Assembly (NCBI GenBank): GCA_013400115.1 | Contig: VXBP01007596.1 | Location: 129,297-193,296 of the forward strand | From: Rhinopomastus cyanomelas | Lineage: Eukaryota; Chordata; Aves; Bucerotiformes; Rhinopomastidae | Direction of reading: 5' to 3' | DNA length: 64,000 nucleotides | Shown here: positions 1 through 12,137 of the stretch, in pieces | How positions within the stretch are numbered: position 1 is the first letter of the stretch | Layout: each line of letters begins with the position of its first letter | The notes under the pieces: generated by a model | Databases searched by the model: none | Seen by the model: only the letters and a program-made list of their open reading frames with translations | Told to the model about the DNA's origin: nothing | Position numbers and translations under genes: made by a program

Positions 1-2480
1 TTACCCATCTGTGCCTTTTTGAAAAGCTTTTGGAACTTTACATTAAATGCAAAATCTAGCAGGAAGACACTGTTTCCCAACATGTATTTTGAAATGGGAT
101 TTCAAAGAATGGCGGTGCACGGTTCCAGTGTTTGGATTCCAGTAGCTTGCAGATCAAATGTTCTTAGTCTATAAATTAAAAACCTTGGGGGTAAAGGGAT
201 TTAATAACTGAGGTTACAGATGCATCTGCTTTCTAGTAGTCAGACTGGATCCCTTGCTGTCTACACTCTACTGTAGGGTAAGCAGGAAGGAAAAGAAAGT
301 CTAAAATGTTTGTGAGAGTATTGAAGTGATGGTTCTTTAAAGAATGATGACTATTTATAGCCCTAGAGTGTGACTGTATTTCAGTGGCTTGAATTTGAAC
401 ATTCTTAGCAGCACCCTTGCTTTTGGTACTACTGTAAGCATCACAGATTTCAGCAGTACATAGCTGGACCTATGCAACTCCTTTCCCTCATGTTTTATTG
501 CCGTGGTTGCACCTAAAAGGACTGTCTGCTTTCAGGTCTCACTGGTATGAAAAGAAAGGGACTTTCCTACCTTTCACTTTTGCAATGTGCTTTGTGTCTC
601 CTTTCAGGTGTAAGAGCTTAGGTTGCTGCACAACAGCTGCACTCGTTTGCCCATTTATTTCGTTCTGCACTTGTGAGGAACAGGGAGACAGAAATAATTG
701 TAAGGCATGCCACTGGACTGAAGAGGATTGTGATTTTATTAGAGGATAAGGTATCTCTTTGCTTTTTCAGGTACTTCACTTCTCAGAATAGCATCGTGTA
801 TGTGACACATTTTACAAACAGACATTAGATCTTAAACAGAGGTTCTGTGTAAAATTTGCACGCTGATGAACACTTCGTCCTGTACAGTAACATTTGACCT
901 TTAGCTTGAATTAAAGATGCTCTGAATTAATATTGCTAAGTTGTTCTGACAGCTCGTTTACAAAAGGTGATGACTCCTCTTTTTCATGGTTTTGCTATTC
1001 TGCCTCATATCGTTATATTTCGTTAGAATGTGCACACAAAAGCACAGCTCCAAAAAGAACATGGAGTGTGAGCAAGTCCAGATGCTCACCCAGCTTCATG
1101 CCTCCTCATACTTGTTGTTCACTCTGCCCTGTTCTGCCCTAGCTCCTCTGTGCTTCCTCACATCTCTCTTCTGCAGGTGCTTTCTGCTAGTCTCACTGCC
1201 TTCCTGTTCCACGCTTGTTGCCAGCCCAGTTCACGTTGTATGAGCACCAGCCTTGCCAACATCTAACCTCAGTCAGCCCTTCTGTCGATGGGTTTCTTCT
1301 CAAAAAAGTGAAAAAAGCCCTGTCTCTTCAGATCTTTAGAGTTAGCTGACATATGGTATGTGGGACAACTCTAGTCTGAATTTAGAGTGACTTTAGAGAG
1401 CTATGTGTTCCTGAAGTACTTTCAGTTTAGGGCATGTAAAACCAAGCTCTGTCTAGGTTGGGCCCTGCTGAGACACCACTGCAGGACTGGACAAGCAGTT
1501 CTGCTTGCTCTCAGCTCCTGCACCACGTGCCAATGACCTGCACACAGGTTTGCAAATACAGGGAATGGTGTTTAGAGAACACAGTGTTAGCAAACAATGT
1601 AAAACCTCTAACACCTTGGAGATTTTAGCCGATAAAAAGTAGTGCCCTCACTGAAGAGACACAGACAGTTTTTCTGAAATTTGGACAGATCAGGAGTGGT
1701 TTTCAGTGCTGCAGAAAAAAGCATAACCCTGGCACATACATCACTCATACATTTTGGTTTAGTTCTTCATGACAGCAAACAGGAAAAGAACATCTCAAGA
1801 AAGGTTATAGACTGCATGATCACTGGCAAGGCATCGTCTTCTCTCTTTTGTCTAGAAATAGTGAATCAAATCTGACTGAACTGCAAAGCAATCACCCCTG
1901 CTCCCATCCAGATGGAAGAGTTCAGTCTCAGTTTGTGTTTTGCAAAATGAGTGAAAATGACATTATACTGTGGCAGTTGCCAGGTGACCTTAAGCTAACC
2001 CCACTTGTAACACCAGACAACTTTATAAATTACATCTACATTACAGTCACAACATTTATTTCATGTGGTCACGTACCATTAGTAATGAGACTATTGCTTG
2101 TCCCATTTACTGTGCCTTTTCTGATCTCTATGGAAGATGAAAACTTTGTCTCCTTAAATGCCAAGTGTTTAACTTGAATACCTTGTTAATTTGGCAACGA
2201 ATAGCTAAAGTTAAGGTTAAGCTGATCTTTATGGTGCAGAGGAACAGAGCACCCTGGACTCATTAACGAGTAGTGATGCAGAGATCAGGTGTAGAGGATT
2301 CAGTCGTATCATCTACGGATATATAAATACACAATATGTATGTGAAACATAAATCTTTGTCTCTGAAGCTGCTTTTGTTTCTGGTCACCCTTGTGCAAAG
2401 TTGTAAATCAATTTCCTGTCACTGGCTACACAGCTTCCTGCAGCAAGGGTCAATCACTGTTACTAGATTTCCCTTCAGAT
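1..2480. other. Intergenic, nothing recognised
   Basis: No CR1 tail, exon signature or RNA gene seen. Short open frames are of chance size and composition. The first 2.4 kb is the longest CR1-free stretch outside the genes in the left half. Confidence 0.7.
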
Positions 2481-2922
2481 CATAGAATCATAGGGTTGGA
2501 AGGGACCTCCAAAGGTCATTCTGTCCAACCCCCCTGCAACGAGCAGGGACATTACTCACCAGAGCAGATTGCCCAGAACCCCATCCAGCCTGACCTTGCA
2601 TGTCTCCAGGGATGGGCCCTCCATCACCTCTGTAGGCAACCCGTTCCAGGGATCCACCACCCTCAGATTAAAGAACTTTTTCCTGATATCTAACCTAAAT
2701 CTACCCTCTTCCAGCTTCAAACCATGACCCCCTGTCCTATTGTTCCCTGCCCTATTGAGTAGTTCTTCCCCAGCCCCTTCCGGTACTGGAAGGTCGCTAT
2801 AGGATCCTCCCAGACCCTTCTCCTCTTCAGGCTGAACAACCCCAACTCTCTCTGCCTGTCCTTGTAAAAGAAGAGCTCCAGTCCTCATTTTCCTGGCCTC
2901 CTCTGGGTACACTCCAACAGGA
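2481..2922 (-). mobile_element. CR1 LINE, 3' part
   Basis: Begins with the reverse 3' tail (CATAGAATCATAGGGTTGGA) and reads antisense into the C-terminal reverse-transcriptase region. Conceptual translation gives F-R-L-D-I-R-K-K-F-F and W-N-G-L-P, which are typical of CR1. 5'-truncated. Confidence 0.9.
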
Positions 2923-4971
2923 CACATCCAACAGATGTGGAAGCAAGTCCTGGACTACCAAAGACCTTCCCAATAACACAGGTTAACACACTTCATGTAA
3001 CTCATGCCATCACCAGATGCATGAGACACGCACGTACTGCACTCTCTGAGGAAAGCTGCAGCAGTTCCTGCGTCCTCTGCCCTCATTCTCAAAGACCATT
3101 GCTGGAAGTAGAGATTAGCCAGTGTGGTATTTCCAACACTGTGAGCTGCCAGGTTCTTCATCACAGAAGATAATCCAGTAGTTACACCAGCAGAAGTAGG
3201 CTCATATTTTTCTGTGCTGAAGCGCATTGATATATGTATTTAGAGCCTCTATCTTCATAGTCCAAAGACAAAATCAACTGGTTGGATGCTAATTAAATTT
3301 TATTAACTTCATTAACTTAAAGAGAAATTCAGGGCATAGATAAACTGCTCGATAATCTCTTCATTAATGATCTTTCCCCATTATGCTCACAAGGAGCCCA
3401 GTTCTACAGGAATTTGCATTCTGCAGACGAGTACAACACATTAGATTGTAATCTCATTTCTTACGGGAAGAGCCTTAAACAGGCATTACAGTGATTTATG
3501 ATTTGTTGTGTGGATGGTTTGTGTCTTTTTTCTTTCTGCTTAACAATGCAGCAAGAATCCCATATAGCAAGCAGTATTAGGATTTATCACCCGGAGCCAA
3601 GTGTAACCTTCCCACAGATGATGCATCTTTATTGACACCTGCATGTGCTGAATCTCATCATTTTCTTCCCCTTCTAATTATCTGCCCCATTAATCTGTTC
3701 ACCTTGGTGATTTCTGATGGCTGTTCCCTATCAAACTAACTGCACAGAGTTCCCAAATTCTCTCACAGTCAGGAAACCACAATCTTCACATTTGTGTTGG
3801 TTTAACTTGTTCATCGCTGAACATGGCAGTAGGACATTTTTCCAGTGAATACCTCCTGTGCTTCTCTGATACCTCACAGATTGGTCTAGATGATCTTTCG
3901 AGGTCTCTTCCAATCCCTAATGTTCTCTGATTCTGTGGTTCTGTGCTTCACGGCATTGCTGTGGTTTTCAGCTACCTACAAAGGCCTTTACTTGCTTCAT
4001 GTGTTCCTCCACCGTGGACAATATCCATTAAATAATTCACACCCCCATTGTACTTTACTGCCTGAGCTGTAAGCAATGTAAAAAATATTTAAGGACAGTC
4101 TTTACATAAAGCTCACATAATTTCATAGAAGTGCAGTTCAACCCTCTTGTAGAGTCAGGCTTTCTTGAAGAAAACTCCAGCTCAGCAGGAAATTTACTGT
4201 CGTGTTGTGAACGGTTTCCTCATGATTTGTGTCTGAATCATGAGAACGAGCATCTTCAGAGCAAGCTGCATTGTTGGCAGAACATATACAGGCAGTTAAA
4301 TCACTTTTATCTCCTCAATGCTCTTGTGATTTGTTCTTTTTGTTTAGTTGGGGTTTTTTTTCCCATTTACAATTAGGGGCAGAGCAGATGGCAAAGGCTT
4401 AGCTTGATGTAATGTGTCCATAAAATAAGCCAAGCTGTCAGTAAGCCTTCTCTCCAGCAGGCCTAGTTCAGTCTTTGAATTTTTCTTCCACTGGAAAGAA
4501 GCTCAAAAAATATGACTTTAGGAAGAAACCATTAGCCCTATAAGCAGCAAAATTTAACAGTTCTGAGGTTCTCTCTGAGTTCACTGCAGACTGTCTCCTT
4601 TAGAGGCAAAAGGTTTGGGAGTCTCTTCTCCACAAGGCAATGTGGAGAACTTGCAGGAATTCTTCAGTTTTGCTGCTTCTTTTGCTGCTTCATTGGAAGG
4701 TGCTTTGGGGAAGGTAGGGAGTGGCAAGAAACTGGCCAAGTTAGAGACATGCTCTACATGACTTCATAAAGCAAATCACACCAGGACTTGCAGTTTCAAT
4801 AATTTCTTCTCATCAAGTTCCAAAAGAAAAAAAAACCAACCAAAACCTAACTTAGATTTTTGCTCCCATAGGATTTAAGCTCATTCCAAAATAACTTCAG
4901 AAGCTATTTCTGCTATTATTTCTGTTGCCAGGCATATCCAGTGCATGCCAACATACAGGTAGTAAAGACAG
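2923..4971. other. Intergenic, no gene; one possible conserved patch
   Basis: Apart from the CR1 tail at 3880, nothing is recognisable. The AT-rich, homeodomain-motif-rich patch 3290-3480 (CTTCATTAATGATCTTTCCC) reads like conserved non-coding DNA, which needs cross-species alignment to show. Confidence 0.5.
3880..3944 (+). mobile_element. CR1 LINE, 3' tail only
   Basis: Carries the CR1 3'UTR core TAGATGATCTTTCGAGGTC and the degenerate ATTCTGTG tail. A very short 5'-truncated copy. Confidence 0.85.
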
Positions 4972-5140
4972 CCTTACCCCAAGTCCTTCTCCTCAGGGCT
5001 GTGCTCAATCCTGTCTACTCCCCATCTGCATTCGTGCTTGGGATTGCCTCTACCCAGGTGCAGAAGCTTGCACTTGCCCTTGTTGATCTTCATGCACTTT
5101 GCATGAGCCCACTTCTTGAGCCTGGCAAGGTCCCTCTGAA
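4972..5140 (-). mobile_element. CR1 LINE, internal ORF2 fragment
   Basis: The antisense translation gives L-A-R-L-K-K-W-A and K-C-K-L-L-H-L-G-R, the segment downstream of the CR1 reverse-transcriptase core. It has no 3' tail of its own and is abutted by a sense-strand CR1 tail. Confidence 0.8.
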
Positions 5141-5159
5141 AGATTAGAACTGTCTGTAT

Positions 5160-5236
5160 CAAACCATTCCAACCTTAGTGATTCTAGGAGTCTATGACTC
5201 TGTGATTCTGTGGTTCTATGACTCTATGATTCTATG
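5160..5236 (+). mobile_element. CR1 LINE, 3' tail with expanded octamers
   Basis: ATTCCAACCTTAGTGATTCT is followed by six or more ATTCTRTG/ACTCTRTG-type repeats ending at TTCTATG. The octamer array is longer than usual for CR1. Confidence 0.8.
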
Positions 5237-5962
5237 CATTGTGTTATACATTTTACCTTTAAATGCTCCCTTTGAGAAGCACAAACACGAATACAAAGGA
5301 TGCTGAGACCTGACACCTGCCTATAATTTATAATACTCAATATATTGTTGGGGCAGCCATCTCTTGGAAAGGTAAGTTCTTTTATTTATGGGCAGGGTCT
5401 GCTCGTGGTTTGCACGCTAATGCGCTCACATCTGCAAAGCCTATAAATTAGCCTCCAACACATTGTGGCAATGCTATTGTCTTACTTGCCAAGATGTTGT
5501 CTGATCCCAAATGTTTCACATGTCCACAAAATCAAAGCAGCCTGGGAGAAGAGCTGCAGTGTTGCAGTATCAGCACACCAAAGTCTGTCTCCTACGCACC
5601 CCCAAAACCCCTCCACCATGGAATTACTGAAGGAGAGGAAACCACTGAGTGTTTCAGAAAGATGGAGCTAAGAAGCTCAACACTGGAGAAACTGGAAAGC
5701 TGTTGCTATGACTTGAGGTGTCCCTGCCAGTTCAGCCAAGAGAATACACTCAGAGCATTTATAGCATCAACATTTGTGGGTTTTACCGTTCAAATTCAGG
5801 TTGTGCCTGGCTATCAGAAACAGAGGCTGATGTAATTTTTCTATGGTGAACATTATGATGGCAGTCCCTACTTTCAGCATGCCAGTAATGTCAAGATTTT
5901 GCCCCTCCATTAAGCCACAGAGTATATCCTGTCTCATCTGGGTGTGTGGATGCTCCTGTGTT

Positions 5963-6625
5963 CATAGGATCATAGGATGTTAGGGGTTGGAAGGGACCCA
6001 AGAGATCATCGAGTCCAACCCCCCTGCCAGAGCAGGACAAAACTATCTAACACAGATCACAGAGGAACGCATCCAGGCAGCCTTGAAAGTCCCCAGAGAA
6101 GGAGACTCCACGACCCCCCTGGGGAGTCTGTTCCAGTGCTCTGTGACCCTCACAGTAAAGAAGTTCCCCCTTGTGTTGAGGCGGAACCTCCTCTGCTGCA
6201 ACTTACACCCATTGCTCCTTGTCCTATCACAGGGAGCAAGTGAAAAGAGCCTGTCCCCCCCCATCCTGGCCAGCCTTCAGGTACTTATAAACATTGATCA
6301 AATCTCCCCTAAGTCTTCTCTTCTCCAGACTAAAAAGCCCCAAGTCCCTCAGCCTCTCCTCATAAGCCATGCCCTCCTGTCCCCTAATCATCCTCGTAGC
6401 CCTCCGCTGGACCCTCTCCAGCAGATCCTTGTCCCTCTTAAACTGGGGGGCCCAAAACTGAACACAGTCCTCAAGATGAGGCCTCACCAGGGCAGAGTAG
6501 AGGGGGAGAAGAACTTCCCTCGATCTGCTGGACACACTCCTCCTAATACACCCCAGGATCCCATTGGCCTTCCTGGCCACCAGGGCACATTGCTGTGCAT
6601 GGTTAACCTGTTGTCCACCAGTGTT
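5963..6625 (-). mobile_element. CR1 LINE, 3' 0.66 kb
   Basis: Reverse tail (CATAGGATCATAGGATGTTA), then antisense ORF2 C-terminus with V-R-P-H-L-E and L-L-E-R-V-Q-R-R-A-T motifs. The ATCCTATG octamer variant marks a different subfamily from the main ATTCTATG group; a sense copy of the same variant lies at 57870-58051. Confidence 0.92.
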
Positions 6626-7240
6626 AATTAAATTGTTCAAAGTTAACCAGTTAGTACAAGACTGCTGGGCCCACAAGTTCAAGTTCTGAAACCTTTGTAG
6701 GCTCAGAGCATGCAGGAAGGGTGAAGAGGACCCTCCACCAGCCTCAGATAAACCCTGGCTCACTCTTATAACTTCCATCCGGTTACCTTTAACTGCTGAG
6801 ACAGAAATACGTGCCCACCCTTAAAAAAGATAAAAGCAAAACCATTACAAATAAAGCCCAAACCCTACAGGTGTAACTGGGAAGACCTTAACCAGAGCTG
6901 CTGCCAGCAGATGCTCACCCACTGCCCAGGCTTGCTTCTGCATTACGCTACTGCATCCTCTGGAACTTTTCAGCTCTTCCTCCCAACATTTCCACCTACT
7001 TCTTGTCTGGAGAGTCCTCAGAAACTTTCCTTTACTGCTGGCTTGATGGCTATAAATGACCACAAATGAAAAGACCCGACACTGGGGAGTTTTGACTCAG
7101 AAGAGTGGGCAAGGCACAAGTGTGATGCTGCTTTCAAGATCCAGATGTAACTGCAGTACCTACACCTAGGAGTAAATGCCTCCAGACACAGCAGTGTATT
7201 AAATGCCTGTTTTTAAAAGTCTGCTTGAGAGTAATAGGCA

Positions 7241-7260
7241 TTTATTTATTTATTTATTTA
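7241..7260. repeat. (TTTA)n microsatellite
   Basis: Five perfect TTTA units just before a CR1 3' end. Confidence 0.9.
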
Positions 7261-7264
7261 CCTG

Positions 7265-7393
7265 TAACACGACCAGGTTGGATGGGGCTCTGAGCAATCT
7301 GCTCTAGTGGGAGGTGTCTCTGCCTGTGAAAGGGGGAGTTGGAACCAGACTATCTTTAAGGTGCCTTCCAACCCAAACCATTCTGTGATCTCT
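7265..7393 (+). mobile_element. CR1 LINE, 3' end
   Basis: Sense 3'UTR with GGTTGGATGGGGCTCTGAGC and a degenerate ATTCTGTG tail. It follows a (TTTA)n run at 7241-7260. Confidence 0.85.
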
Positions 7394-8424
7394 AGCTCTT
7401 GCTTGTCAGAGTAGGTGGAAGAGGAGCAGAAAAGCAGGGCTCTGCATGAGTCACAACCCTGAAAAAGCTCTGCTGAGAATATAGCTGGCACTGCTCTGCA
7501 GTAGCCCAGGTGATAAGCATCAGTATTGCTGTTGTCTCCGTGTTGTGAGTCTCATATGACTACGAATGACAAGACTCACTGTGATGTTACGGCATCAGGT
7601 TACCGCAAACGGGGCTGTAGGTAGGGATAGACTTCTCCATTTCATTTCCTTATTTTTGTCCCTTTCTTTACTACTCTAAGAAAGAATAAACACAGTGAAA
7701 TGAGAAATAACCACTTGTTTACAACAAGCGTGGAAATACAGGGGAAAAAGAGCTTCTAAATCCAGGGGTTTGGCCTCAATTCTGTCCAACCGCACTTGGG
7801 ACCCTGTAGAGAATTCCCCACGGCTAGATCAGCTGTGGGGCCCAGGGAGGGTTTGTACATGTCTTCTGCTCATCCCACTGCATGAGTGGGCAGTGCCCAC
7901 GAGTGAGACACAGCCTTGTCACCCTCTGCCACTTGTGCAACTGGTATATAGCTGGCAGGTCTTCCTTTTAAATATAGGACTGTCCCAATGAGCCCTGTGG
8001 GACTTCCCTTGATAAGAACGGGGCACAGAGTGAGGGCAAAAGGGGACCTGGTGTTCTCACTGATCTCTGCAGCTGCAGCACATGTTTAAAGACAGCCAGC
8101 CTCCCTGTCCATGTTTGGAGCTGGGCTGTTCAGGGCTGAGTCTGTAGTGAACTTCTCACAGATAGAGAGCAGTCATTGCAAGATGAAGACCACTGGCCAC
8201 ACGCACAGGGAAGGCGGTGGTCTGGGAATGGCAGTGAACACTGAGCTGGGTACCTTTTCTGCTCATATCTGCCCCATCCAGAAGCTGAAGATCGTTTGGG
8301 ACTGCTGAAGTACCAGAAATATGAGGTCCCACATGTCCCACACAGTGTGACCAAGTTCTGACTGTATATGGAGCTGCTCTTGTAGGCTGGATCTGTGCAT
8401 GGGCATCACATCTGGAGGTGATGA

Positions 8425-8533
8425 AGGCACTGTCCCCAGAGGTGTTCAAACATGTAGAGATGGTGCTTCACAAGATTATTTAATTGGACCTGATGATCTT
8501 GAAGGTCTTTTCCAACCATGATGATTCTGTGAT
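8425..8533 (+). mobile_element. CR1 LINE, 3' end
   Basis: TCCCCAGAGGTGTTCAAA through GATGATCTTGAAGGTCTTTT and an ATTCTGTG tail: an older, diverged CR1 subfamily. Confidence 0.85.
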
Positions 8534-8590
8534 CTCACCCCCGGACTCATACGGCCCTGCTGCAGACTGTGCTGACAGATTCTGAGTAAA

Positions 8591-9357
8591 ATCATAGAAT
8601 CGCTTTGGTTGGAAGAAACCTTTAAGATCACCAAGACCAACCATCAATACAGCATTGCCAAGTCACCACTAAACCTTGTCCCTCAGAGTGACATCTTTTG
8701 AATATGTCCAGGTTTGGTGACTCTACCACTTGGGCAGCCTCTTCCAGTTCTTGACAACCCTTTCTCTAAAGAAACAGTTCTTAAGGTTCAAGACTCCTTT
8801 GGCACAACTTGAGGCCATTTTCTTGTCTTCTCATTTGTTACTTGGGGAAAGAGACAAACTACCACCTCACTACAGCTAGTTCTAGAGAGCAGCAAGGTCT
8901 TCCCTGAGCCGCCTTTATTCCAGGCTAAACAACTCCAGTTTCCTCACCTGCTCCTCACAGGACTTGTGCTCTAGATATTTCACCAGCTTCATTTCCCTTC
9001 TCTGGACATACTCCAGCACCTCCATGTCCTCCTTGTAGTGAAGCAGACAAAACTGACCCCAGTACTCAATGTGGGGCCTCACCAGTGCCAAGTACAGGGA
9101 GACAATCACTTCCCTACTCCTGCTGACCACACTATTGTTGATACGAGCAAGGATGCCACTGGCCTTTTCGGCCACCTGGGCACACTGCTGGCTCGTGTTC
9201 ATTTGGCTGTTGACTTACAGACTGTTTTCCACTGGACAGTTCTCCAGCCACTCTTCTCCAGGGCTGTAGCATTGCCTGCAGTTGTTGTGGCTCAAGTACA
9301 GGCTCTAGCACTTGGCTTTACTGAATCGGCCAAGGCTCATTAATCCAGCCTGTCCAG
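8591..9357 (-). mobile_element. CR1 LINE, diverged 0.77 kb copy
   Basis: Starts with ATCATAGAATCGCTTTGGTT and continues antisense through the ORF2 C-terminus (V-R-P-H-I-E-Y, V-E-Y-V-Q-R-R-like) into the segment after the reverse-transcriptase core. Frames are broken in several places. Confidence 0.88.
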
Positions 9358-9359
9358 AT

Positions 9360-10110
9360 CACAGAATCACAGAGCATCAGGAAGTGGAAGGGACCTCGAA
9401 AGATATCTAGTCCAACCCCCTTGCCACAGCAAGATAACCTAGATCAGATCCCTTTGTAGAGCCTTTCTAACCTCAAGCTTAAAAACACTCTTGTAACTGG
9501 GTGTCTTCTGAAAACTTGCTGAGGGTGCACGCAATCCCCTCTTCCAGATTGTTGATAAAGATGCTAAAAAGAACAGGCCCCAGTGAACAGGCTAACCCAG
9601 GGAACATCACTAGTGGTTGATCTAAGCCATGAGCAGCTAGTATCTCCAGGAGGATACTGCAGGAAACAGTGCCAAAAGCTTTTCTAAATTTCAGGTAGAC
9701 AAAATCCACAGCCTTTCCCCCATTCACTAAGTGGGTCATCTTGTCATTAGAAGGAGGTCAGGTTAGTCAGGCAGGGCCAGCTTTTCATAAACCCATGCTG
9801 ACTAAGCCTGATGACCATGTGATGGCACTTAGAAAATTCTATTCCACCACCTGCCTTGGCACCAAGGTCAGACTGAGAGGCTTGTAGTTGCCCAGATCCT
9901 TCTTCTAGACCTTCTTGTGGATGGTTGTCTACATCTGCTAACCTCCAGTCAACTCAGTCAACTGGGATCTCCCCAGTTAGCCAGGACAGCTGGTAAATGA
10001 TGGAAGGTGGATTGGTAAGCACTTCTGCCAGCTCCCTCAATACCCTTGGGTGGATCCCATCTGTCCCCACAGACTTGTACACATCCTGAGTAGATGCAAG
10101 AGATTCTGGT
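9360..10110 (-). mobile_element. CR1 LINE carrying part of the reverse transcriptase
   Basis: The reverse tail is followed after an internal deletion by reverse-transcriptase sequence read antisense: K-F-S-E-D-T-Q-L (decayed F-A-D-D-T-K-L catalytic box), L-G-P-V-L-F-S-I-F-I-N, K-A-V-D-F-V-Y-L-K-F, S-Q-H-G-F, and farther upstream G-T-D-G-I-H-P-R-V-L. Frameshifts and the loss of the second Asp-Asp pair show it is dead. Confidence 0.88.
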
Positions 10111-10951
10111 ATTTGAGTAGCTTCTCAAAGCTCATTGATAGGGTTTCTCCCGTGTTTATTGTGTTTCCTCTTCTCTTGGCTGAATGAAGTGTAAGACTGA
10201 TTGGATTTTGCCGTTTAGACCCTGCACTGAAGTGCAGCATCAGTGCCTAGGCAGAGCATCTTCCCATCCCACTTCTAACTGCATTCACTTCCTAAACATG
10301 GTGTAATCTTACAAGTAGTCTGCGAGGGGAAAAATAATAAAGCTTGGTAGCACTATTGTTCAGATCATCTGTGAGAAAGATTCCTTTTATCTTTTCTCTT
10401 TCCTCTACCTTTTGTGTTTTTCTCTAAACTTTTGATGATTTTTTTTTACCCGGTTCCCTCACGCAGAGATTCAAGGAATTATTTCTTCATAAATGGTAGC
10501 AAAAATAGTCATGCCAAGGCTAGAAAGCAGTGTGCTGCAAAGATGGCTTCAACCCATACATTTTCCTCTGTGTGTATTTAACAGTTTCCATCGTTGCCAT
10601 ATGTTCTTTCCCTCATCAATTTGCCTTTTAGATTGTTCTTTAACACTTTTTTATTTTCGTGCTTCTGCAACAGAAGGGAAGTTGATCTTTCATTTGTTCT
10701 GCAAATATTCCTTATTGCCCCTGCTTTTATTGCCCCATCTGTTAGTGTGTGATCAGCTGAAGTCTCTCATGGTCTCACTTTTCCAACAGATCACATTAGA
10801 CCACAGGTTATACTTCAGTTTAATTGCTATTGACTGTATCATGTGCAAAATAGAAAGAAAGGAGGAAGAAGATGAGGATGTGTTTCCTCTCGCTGCGTGT
10901 GAACATATTTGTGTAGAGCTTACTTGTTACTGGTGACACAGGTTAAACTAA

Positions 10952-11412
10952 ATCACAGAATCACAGGGTTGGAAGAGACCTCCAACTGTCATCTAGTCCA
11001 ACCCCCCTGCAACAAGCGGGGACATCACTCACTAGACCAGATTGCCCAGAGCCCCATCCAGCCTGGCCTTGAATGTATCTAGAGCTGGGGCTCACACCAC
11101 CTCTCCAGCCAACCTGTTCCAGTGATCCAGCACTCTCAAGTTAAAGAACTTTTTCCTGATGTCTAACCTAAACCTACAATTTTCCAACTTAAAACCATGA
11201 CCCCCTCGTCCTCTCATTCTGTGCCCTGTTGAGCAGTTCCTCACCACCCTTCTGATAGGCCACCTTCAGGTACTGGAAGGTTGCTTATAGCCCCCCTAGA
11301 ACCTTCTCTTCAGGCTGAACAACCCCAACTCTCTCAGCCTGTCCTTGTACCTGAGGTGCTCCAGCCCTCTGAGCATTTTCCTGACATCCTCTGGACCTGC
11401 TCCAAGAGGTCA
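10952..11412 (-). mobile_element. CR1 LINE, 3' part
   Basis: ATCACAGAATCACAGGGTTG start, then the same arrangement as the copy at 2481-2922 (same subfamily, CCAACCCCCCTGCAAC signature). Confidence 0.9.
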
Positions 11413-11957
11413 TTCATCTCACTTTTCTACATCTTTCTTCTGTCTCAGAGATTACTCCTCTAAAGCACAAAGGTATAAAGAGAATAAGCTCACCAACACT
11501 TGAGGGAGACGGGTAGATTTGGTGAACTCCAGCAACACTTCCCCTTGCCAAAATGGAAACTTCTCCTGTCAAGCACAGTGGTTCCCCACTCTCCCTCCTC
11601 CATCTCCCAGTGTTTTCCTACTGCTCCCAACACTTACTCTTGGTCATGCGTGGTTGTGCCTAGTTTTAAAATGACTTCTCCCATTTCTTTAAGCGTTTGC
11701 AGGCAGTACCTCTGAAAAGTCCTATTTTATCTTCCCACACTTTTCTCTGTCACAGCAAGGTGCTCAAGAAGGACATAACTCTGAAATTATAGGAACCTGA
11801 CCGTTTCTGCAAGGGGAAGCTAAACCTGTAAGTGCAAACCAAATGAATCAAAGGTGAGTCTTTTGCAGCAGGGCAAACGGATGGACATCCTCTGATTGCA
11901 CCAGTGGGGTTCAGATTGGAAACCAGGACAAATGTCTTTAGTGAAACAGTAGTTAGT

Positions 11958-12137
11958 TAAACATTGGAACAAGCTGCCCAGGGAAGTGATGGAGTCCCCA
12001 TCCTTGGAGGTGTCCAAAAGCTGAGTAGATATGTCACTTTGGGACTTGGTGTAGGGGTGATGGAGGTGTTGGATTGAAGACTGGATTTGATCTTGGAGGT
12101 CCTTTCCAACTTTAATGATTCTGTGATTCTGTGATTC
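11958..12137 (+). mobile_element. CR1 LINE, 3' end
   Basis: ACATTGGAACAAGCTGCCCA to a three-fold ATTCTGTG tail. An older subfamily with GGATTTGATCTTGGAGGTCC. Confidence 0.88.

Noticed and set aside
10493..10936. 147-codon sense open frame with hydrophobic stretches
   Set aside because: No recognisable motif; low-complexity acidic run near its end and no splice or promoter context.
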